Positions 58,801 through 64,000 of a stretch of 64,000 nucleotides of DNA are shown piece after piece. The stretch is taken from assembly GCF_014633365.1 (NCBI RefSeq), contig NC_068340.1:35042328-35106327 (forward strand). Direction: 5' to 3'. The position numbers and the translations under genes were made by a program. The first letter of the stretch is position 1, and every line of letters begins with the position of its first letter. The DNA comes from Diospyros lotus. Taxonomy: Eukaryota > Streptophyta > Magnoliopsida > Ericales > Ebenaceae. A model generated the notes under the pieces. It saw only the letters and a program-made list of their open reading frames with translations. It had not been told where the DNA came from and did no database searches.

Positions 58801-61800
58801 GTACTGAATGATGATTTCTTTGAATTGTGAATTTGTGTATTTTTAATGAATAAGTTATACATAAATGAACTGAACAAGAACAACAATAATCACAAGCCTT
58901 AACCCCACTAGGTCAGGACACAAATGGCCTAGAAAATTAAAGAAATGAAAAAAAAGCAGTTTAATGGGCATATGATTATAAAATAATATTATTTTTGCAT
59001 GGTGAATGACATTTATGTTATTTATTGAATGATATATTCCACAACGAATAATTATATTTCAATACTTGTAACAATTTCTGGATTCTATTTTGTTAAATGT
59101 AACTACTAAAAATAATTATTATACATTAATTTCGGTGTTGATGTCCTCATTTTTTGTTTGATCACCATATCCAGTTTTGGTATCCAGTGTGTGCATTTTG
59201 TTCCCATATTCACGACCTTTTGAATAATATTAATTACTTGATCAATGTTCAAGATATCCTCTTTCCACAGGGCCTGTGCGGGTCATGTCAAGATAAGCTT
59301 AGGTACCACATCTAATAAACAAATTTGTAGAGAAATTTAGTTTACTAACCAGATATCATATATTCAACCCGTAAAAGAACAGCACCCAACATAAATATAC
59401 TGAAGTAAACGTGACATGGCCTACAACTAACTTGAACCAGGGAAAAAAAAAAGAAAGAAAATTGCTTATAAAGTCAGACGTTAGAAACCAAGATAGAAAG
59501 GATAAAAGGTGCATATTACAAGGCCAAACTGAGAACTACACCAGAAAAGCTGAATAGCTGAAATATCAAGTGTACAACTTACGCCATGATCTTCAATGGC
59601 AGCTTGGTCAAAAGTAGCAATTTCTTCTGTTGTCATGAACTGTGGATCATCTTCCAGACAGCCAGCATAGCTGCCATCATCTAAGGATGCATTTCTGACA
59701 TCTACATCGAGTTCCAGAGGGTATGAAGAACCTAGTTTAGGTTCTTCAATAGAAACATACAAGGTTGTGTCTTTCCCAGTGTAGCCCAATTCTGCAGCAA
59801 GAACCTCATCCACCATACCAGCCCCTCCTTCATTTTCCCTGATTTCCTCCATGGCTTGGTCAGGAGTTATAAGAACCTGGTTGTTGGATCCATCTATCTC
59901 AGAAGAAATTGGAATGGAATGATTTGTATCCTCAGAATGAGCATAGCAACTAGCCTGAACAACCACTTCAGTTTCAACTGAAAATGCACCTTCAGTTTGT
60001 TGCAACAAAGACTCATCCTTAGAATTCAATTCCACTCCTCCTACAGTAGTAGTACAGCCATCATTTTCTCCTGCTTTGTTAGGATCAGAAATCTCCAACT
60101 CCACAGGCTGAAGGGTTAATCTCTTATCAGGTGATGCATATGGTGCACCTATTTCCCCAGAAGCATCACCACCACTCTTTTCATCCAAAACAACTGACAG
60201 GACTGTGGAGCTAGATTGCATGTTATTGTTATCAACTAAAACAGGTTCAGTGGAGATGGCTGGTTCTACCACAACACTAATGGCAGGACATACTGTATCA
60301 ACACCTGAACCACTTGCACCATCTATTTCAGATTCATCTATCTCCCCAGAATGTTCATGCCGTGAAACCTGAGGTTCCAGTGCATCACTAACGGAATCAA
60401 TCTGTACTTCAGACTCGTTACCCCTGGACTGCAAGTCATGGCCTGTACTATGCGCATTCTCGGCGGTATCCACTACCAAATCACTTCTGACTACAACAGA
60501 ATCACTGATGTCTTCCATTCCAGTTCCTTTATGGACATTTGGCTCCATGGACAACACCATATTATTTGATGCTCCCAAAAGATCAAATTTATCCTTCTGT
60601 GAAACCAGGTTCAGGTCTGCTGCATCTTCCTGAAAAGTATTGTGTGTGTCATGCTGTGATACCTTGATTTCACTCAGATCATGTGTTTCACTGTGCAACA
60701 AAGCCAATCCTGTCGAAAAACCTGGAGAAGTATAGTAAACTCAACTCATAAACATCCAAGAGGGTGCATAAAACATTTCCAGAAGCAGTTGCACATATTT
60801 AATCAGTAGCAAATAACAATATAAGACAGAATAAACAATCCAGAGGGTAAAAGAATGAAGTCCCTAAGACTAAATGCCTAAAAGTGAGAAAGACAGCAAT
60901 GAAAATGGGCTAAGATCAGCCACCTTTGTAATGGTGCTAGCTTAATGTGGGACATGAGTAAGATGGAGGACTAAAAAAGGTGATATAATAACCAGGAATC
61001 ACAATGAAAATATAGTATCCCTGTGCATCAGAATGAAGAAGTTGTGAAATACTAACGAGGAACTACAGTTGAAGTCTGATATGGCCACACATTCAGAGAA
61101 AACACGTATAATATGCAAAGAGAAGAGATCCTAGTAGAAGAAATCAGCTTCGGTTAGGATCTTCTACAGGCAAGAAATACGCTGGCCATATAGCCAGATT
61201 TCCCAAAATAAAGCTTCAAAATAGATCCCCGTGCAGGGATCAAGGAGTAATATCATTAAAATAGAAATACTTCATTAAAGAGGAAGAAAAATCATTAAGT
61301 CCGTCCCACAGAAAAGGAGAATCTTCTGCACCATGAGCTGACCTGTAAATATGGGTTCACTGAAAATTTCATCTTCCAAAAACTCTTTCCGCATCATCCA
61401 AATTTCAGTGCGAGTGCAGGGAGCTTTCTTTCGTACACGCCTTATGTCCTCAGTATTAGTCAGCTGTTGGCGTATTACACTTGGAAGAGAAGAAGCAACA
61501 TTGTAAGTATAATACATCATTTAGCTACCATGTGATAAACAGAGAATGACAGCGTAAACACTCAAGCATGATAAACAGTAATAGACAGACTAAAGAAACA
61601 TCGTTCATGCTCCTTGGCCTACTCCATATATAATTTGCATAATATATAGCAAAAACATGGATAAGTAACTTATTGAAATATGCTTACATCAGGACCATTA
61701 ACCAATGAGCTTAATCAGAACCATAATCCATTTTGAGAGTAAGGATGAATATGACAGCCAAGCATTAATGAGTTTCTCCAGGTAACAAACAGGCGGCAAG

Positions 61801-62074
61801 TAAGGCCATTTTGCAAAGCATGTAAAAAGTCCCCCTATTCCCCCTTGACTAGAAAAAGAAACCACTAACTTGTATTCAAGCAAACATAAAAATGGAGGGC
61901 TAAGATTAAAGAAAGACAAAATAACATACTCGCCATGCAACACCATGGTATCGTCCATAAGAACCTTCCTTTTAGAAGCAGAAGTCCGGGTTGTAGACCG
62001 AGGGCGTCTCACTTGCATTATCTGTGATGGAGGTTGAGGTGTGGGCTTCATTTTCAAAACTGAAGATCTTCCAA
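40713..62074 (-). CDS. SYN4: RAD21/REC8-family kleisin, sister chromatid cohesion 1 protein 4-like, 3' part
   Basis: An alpha-kleisin is the cohesin subunit that closes the SMC1-SMC3 ring and is cut by separase at anaphase. Seven exons join in a single open frame of about 597 codons: 62074-61930, 61479-61343, 60721-59583, 57745-57712, 57337-57229, 55821-55692 and 40811-40713. All junctions have GT-AG borders and matching phases. Diagnostic stretches: [20 protein letters not shown], then [14 protein letters not shown] and [11 protein letters not shown]; a long acidic Ser/Thr-rich linker in the third exon; and the C-terminal winged helix that binds the SMC1 head ([39 protein letters not shown]). 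The DDTMVLHG and [13 protein letters not shown] wording fits plant SYN4 rather than SYN2 or SYN3. The N-terminal domain that binds SMC3 was not found and probably lies past 64 kb. The first exon's acceptor is the least certain. A 14.9-kb last intron holds transposons. Confidence 0.88.
42204..42290 (-). repeat. RTE LINE 3'-end fragment
   Basis: On the minus strand it reads CTAGTGGAATTAAGGCTTGTGATTGTTGTT, the typical 3' end of RTE LINEs, which finish in TTG repeats. It directly abuts the tail of the larger LINE at 42291. Confidence 0.6.
42476..43802 (-). pseudogene. RTE reverse transcriptase domain, broken
   Basis: 43270-42476 is an open stretch with [20 protein letters not shown], the catalytic [32 protein letters not shown] and the C-terminal [20 protein letters not shown] that marks RTE elements. 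43802-43271 carries the fingers region ([31 protein letters not shown]) but with several stops. Confidence 0.9.
43803..44294 (-). pseudogene. RTE LINE linker between endonuclease and reverse transcriptase
   Basis: Contains [37 protein letters not shown] and [14 protein letters not shown], the conserved region ahead of the reverse transcriptase in RTE polyproteins. Cut off from both neighbours by frame breaks. Confidence 0.85.
44379..44870 (-). pseudogene. RTE LINE endonuclease domain, truncated
   Basis: Contains [48 protein letters not shown] and [11 protein letters not shown], matching the C-terminal half of APE-type endonucleases. The N-terminal half, with the first catalytic motifs, is missing. 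Confidence 0.88.
44851..45100 (-). pseudogene. Second, older RTE fragment (reverse transcriptase C-terminus)
   Basis: On the minus strand the translation reads [19 protein letters not shown] and, after a stop, [20 protein letters not shown]. This is collinear with the [19 protein letters not shown] and [22 protein letters not shown] of the neighbouring LINE but much more worn. It lies directly upstream of the truncated endonuclease, in the same orientation. Confidence 0.62.
46345..46420 (-). repeat. RTE LINE 3'-end-like fragment, worn
   Basis: ACAAGGCTTCAATCCCACTAGATGG on the plus strand is the reverse of the CYAGTGGGATTRAAGCCTTGT motif seen in the other RTE tails. Confidence 0.42.
47600..47634 (+). 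repeat. Very short RTE LINE tail
   Basis: AAAGGCTGGATATGTTGTTG with further TTG repeats is a 30-base match to the last bases of the LINE at 42291-42325, in the opposite orientation. An extreme 5' truncation would produce it. Confidence 0.6.
48333..48404. repeat. Near-perfect short hairpin (inverted repeat)
   Basis: GCTAAACGTCAATACAACCA at 48341-48360 recurs inverted at 48376-48395. With TCAGGA/TCCTGG the core stem is 26 bp with one mismatch and a loop of a few bases. Weaker pairing extends the arms to about 48333 and 48404. No target duplication is obvious. It could be a tiny MITE, a recent inverted duplication or a small-RNA precursor. Confidence 0.8.
49256..49535 (+). repeat. 5' LTR of the Copia element, with internal 76-bp duplication
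   Basis: 280 bp against 204 bp for the 3' LTR. The excess is exactly the tandem duplication 49334-49409 / 49410-49485 (ACTGTATTTAGATCAGTCAA onward). Confidence 0.92.
49876..50704 (+). pseudogene. Copia gag, frameshifted
   Basis: Starts [18 protein letters not shown] and runs through [19 protein letters not shown] and [16 protein letters not shown] stop or frame change near 50170 follows, and it resumes with [20 protein letters not shown] and [18 protein letters not shown]. This is the UBN2/retrotransposon gag fold that forms the particle. The zinc knuckle after it is partial: [15 protein letters not shown] near 50640-50690 lacks its first half. Confidence 0.85.
50705..51980 (+). pseudogene. 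Copia protease and integrase, broken
   Basis: Protease motif NSGASDH at 50908-50928, where the catalytic Asp of DSGA is Asn. Integrase core: [20 protein letters not shown] and [10 protein letters not shown] (51420-51660) retain the first two acidic residues. The region up to NGTAERKH follows an in-frame stop at 51733. Integrase cuts and joins the element into chromosomal DNA. Confidence 0.88.
52566..53330 (+). pseudogene. Copia reverse transcriptase, broken
   Basis: [61 protein letters not shown] and the catalytic VYVDDIVI (YVDD box near 53099-53122) are all recognisable. Stops fall at about 52941 and 53223. Confidence 0.9.
53334..54044 (+). pseudogene. Copia RNase H, broken
   Basis: [60 protein letters not shown], then after a stop near 53757 [13 protein letters not shown] and [15 protein letters not shown], ending with [11 protein letters not shown], the usual end of Copia pol. 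Confidence 0.9.
54052..54255 (+). repeat. 3' LTR of the Copia element
   Basis: 204 bp, TGTTGATATG to TCTTCTAACT, directly after the polypurine tract and before the AAAAC duplication. Confidence 0.92.
55692..55821 (-). CDS. SYN4: Kleisin exon, winged-helix domain
   Basis: Encodes [15 protein letters not shown] and [18 protein letters not shown], ending at a GTATGC donor before the giant intron. Confidence 0.93.
57229..57337 (-). CDS. SYN4: Kleisin exon, start of winged-helix domain
   Basis: Encodes [18 protein letters not shown] followed by [11 protein letters not shown], the conserved entry to the RAD21 C-terminal domain. Confidence 0.92.
57712..57745 (-). CDS. SYN4: Kleisin micro-exon, 34 bp
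   Basis: Encodes [11 protein letters not shown] plus one base. Acceptor TGCAG and donor GT fit, and its phase is exactly what the neighbouring exons need. Confidence 0.85.
58868..58925 (-). repeat. RTE LINE 3'-end fragment in a kleisin intron
   Basis: Plus-strand ACAACAATAATCACAAGCCTTAACCCCACTAGG is the reverse of the RTE tail pattern seen at 42204. Confidence 0.6.
59583..60721 (-). CDS. SYN4: Kleisin exon, large acidic linker
   Basis: 1,139 bp with no stop. It starts [20 protein letters not shown] and ends [17 protein letters not shown] at a strong GTAAGT donor. Rich in Ser, Glu, Asp and Val, as expected of the unstructured kleisin linker that carries separase sites. Confidence 0.92.
61343..61479 (-). 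CDS. SYN4: Kleisin exon
   Basis: Encodes [20 protein letters not shown] and [19 protein letters not shown] split Asp codon joins it to the previous exon and a split Gly codon to the next. Confidence 0.9.
61930..62074 (-). CDS. SYN4: Kleisin exon (first one seen in the window)
   Basis: Encodes [20 protein letters not shown], an Arg-rich stretch and [13 protein letters not shown]. The donor is GTATGT at 61929. The acceptor at 62075 (GCCACAG) is the best of two candidates; the other is 62060 (TCTTCAG). Confidence 0.75.
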
Positions 62075-62284
62075 CTGTGGCAATAACAGATTTAGCTTCA
62101 AGGGAAGTAAATAATGATAAAAGTGCAACAGACATACCAAGTAAATTCTACAAATTAAACTTCTAGGAAACACAAATGTGTCTCCAAGCATGTTGCAGAT
62201 ATTGACACACTGACTCCAAAACTCATCCAACACATCCAACTTCAAGAGCTCATGGGTATTGGGACAAGCTTGCGGGAATCAGTT

Positions 62285-62345
62285 AGGCGAACAACATATC
62301 AATACTTAAACCCACTAGGTGGACTCAGCACCATAGATTCTACCT
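62285..62345 (-). repeat. RTE LINE 3'-end-like fragment upstream of the first kleisin exon seen
   Basis: GAACAACATATCAATACTTAAACCCACTAGGTGGACTCAG resembles the RTE tail with its CCACTAGGTGGACTCAGC extension, also seen at 42230-42245. Worn, moderate support. Confidence 0.45.
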
Positions 62346-64000
62346 ACCCAGTCATCTCTAACTGTAGCCGACAGCCGTATCTTCAATAAGGCCATTATAA
62401 TACATATCATGTCTAAGAGGTTCCCACCCAGTTTTTGTACATACTCCTAAAGGCTTCTGTACAAGAATAAGACATTTATTTCCACTTGAATTTCTTGTCA
62501 AAAATGAATTATTTATTTGTCACCATGTCCCCACCATATCAGCTTCCTAATGGTTTCAAAATTCGCCACAGAAGCATGTACTTGAGTCATTTCATTCCAT
62601 GTCCAGCATCCATGCCAATCCGTCTTTGAAAAGGTTAAAGAACATATATAATCTATATACAAAACATGGAACCAAATTTCATTTTAATTTCTCTCATAGC
62701 CTAAGGACAGTAATGATAAAAATGTTAAAGAAACATAAGAGAAACAACAACAACAACAAACCTGGAACTATATGGGAAATGTTTCCAAACAAAAATCAAC
62801 CCATAAAAAATGTTAAAGAAATCTCAATGATTAAATAATTGTGTATGTTTAACAAATATACATCCTTTTACATAAAAGCATAATTTACCTATCCAAAAGC
62901 AAATTCAATTCATACCACAAATTGATATCAAAAAAATCAATCTTATCAAAGACAAGTGTATATGAGTCTAAATGGGTATGTTCTAACAAAATAAAATTTT
63001 GTAAACCATTGGAGGTGATAATGCTTATGATATTGATAGTAACAAAAGGTGAAGTTATTCCTAGGTGTTTGGATTCTCTTTGCAAATATGTTAAGAGAGT
63101 ATATATTTATAACAAGAACAAGGTTTACAAAGTTTAATAAGTGTTAAGACACTCAAATGAGATATTAACAAGTGACTAGATTCAAGTAATAGCAGGAATG
63201 AAGGCACAAAATGTAACAGTTATTAACAACTAAAAAAGCCGATACTTTAATAAGTGACTTCAAATATGTCTACTCCTGCATTGCCTGGTATGTAGACCAT
63301 TCTGGTATCATCAGGAATGGAGGCAGAAAACATGGTACATTAAGGGTAGACTTGCACATAAACTATTATAATGAGCTACTTTCTTTTCAGCTATTAGACA
63401 TCCAGTCAAATAATAATCGAGTCTATTGTTTCTTCAGATTAATCCTACAATACATTTCCAGAAACATGACTGTCAATGTATTTCCCTTCTTCAGAAAACA
63501 TTAAGAAGAATAAACATGAAAAAAATAAAAATAAAGATCCTAAGATAGTTAAATTCACTATTTTGGCACACAAATATACATCAAATCTAAACAGAAGCGC
63601 CAATTTATAATTTGCTAAGGTATTAGCATGTTTTTGTGACATAGGTCCATCCTATTTGGTTGTTTTTCACTCTAAAATAAATTTACGATTCATTTGTTCC
63701 TAACATTTTTCTTTTAGTAAGTCAATAAAAAGAAAAAAATACAAATAATTTTCCTAGAAATTCCTAAAAAGTTTTGAAAAAATTAATGGTTTTGGATGTC
63801 TTGATAAGGTTTATCATGTTCAGATAGAAACAATGGAATTTTAGTATTCCATTGCTTTATTTTACTAGTCTCCAACAAAACAAAATCATTTCAATTCTCC
63901 TCGGAGACATTTCTAACTGCTTCTATCAAGAAGAAATTATCTTCACTCCTTGATGTGAAGCAACATAGTTCACTTCTCCAGTTATTCTTGAAGACAATTT
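62346..64000. other. Probable upstream intron of the kleisin gene, no exon recognised
   Basis: AT-rich. I looked on the minus strand for the kleisin N-terminal domain and the missing middle exon and recognised neither. A 110-base open piece at about 63890-64000 could be coding but matches nothing I know. Confidence 0.4.

Noticed and set aside
62075..64000. Search for the kleisin N-terminal exon (MFYSQFILAKKG-type start)
   Set aside because: Not present on either strand in this stretch; it is presumed to lie beyond the window.

Overview
This is a window of plant nuclear DNA, most likely from a woody eudicot or another dicot-like angiosperm; I cannot name the species. It is AT-rich, its genes are split by spliceosomal introns, and much of it is transposon-derived. 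The plant-specific genes include two LOB-domain (LBD) proteins, a plant-type kleisin and an alkenal double-bond reductase. There is nothing prokaryotic or organellar.

Layout. 1-9.2 kb: a degenerate Gypsy-type LTR hosting a MULE-like insertion, a MITE, a hAT-like element with target-site duplication, and a broken two-exon remnant of an NADP-dependent double-bond reductase (minus strand). 9.24-18.08 kb: one complete LTR retrotransposon on the minus strand. It has two 2,733-bp LTRs that look almost identical, a GTGAT target-site duplication, a primer binding site and a polypurine tract. Its 3.4-kb interior has lost nearly all gag-pol and instead carries an intact, intronless LBD-type transcription factor gene in antisense orientation. 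18.1-30 kb: hAT-like elements, a decayed Copia gag fragment, MITEs including one very long hairpin, and microsatellites, with no convincing host gene. 31.2-32.4 kb: ASYMMETRIC LEAVES2 (AS2/LBD6) on the minus strand, with an inferred intron in its 5' leader. 32.4-40.6 kb: its presumed upstream region followed by intergenic DNA with two long-inverted-repeat elements. 40.7-64 kb: the 3' part of a RAD21/SYN4-type kleisin gene on the minus strand. Seven exons can be joined in one open frame. The last exon is separated from the rest by a 14.9-kb intron that contains a 5.0-kb Copia element (plus strand), RTE-type LINE sequence (minus strand) and a near-perfect short hairpin. The gene's N-terminal exons are not recognised and probably lie beyond 64 kb.

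The host genes have separate roles: AS2 in leaf polarity and KNOX repression, SYN4 in sister-chromatid cohesion. There is no operon-like logic. The most notable feature is the retrotransposon that appears to have captured an LBD transcription-factor gene. A second point is the transposon-inflated terminal intron of the cohesin gene. All calls come from reading the sequence and from family knowledge; no database search was run.
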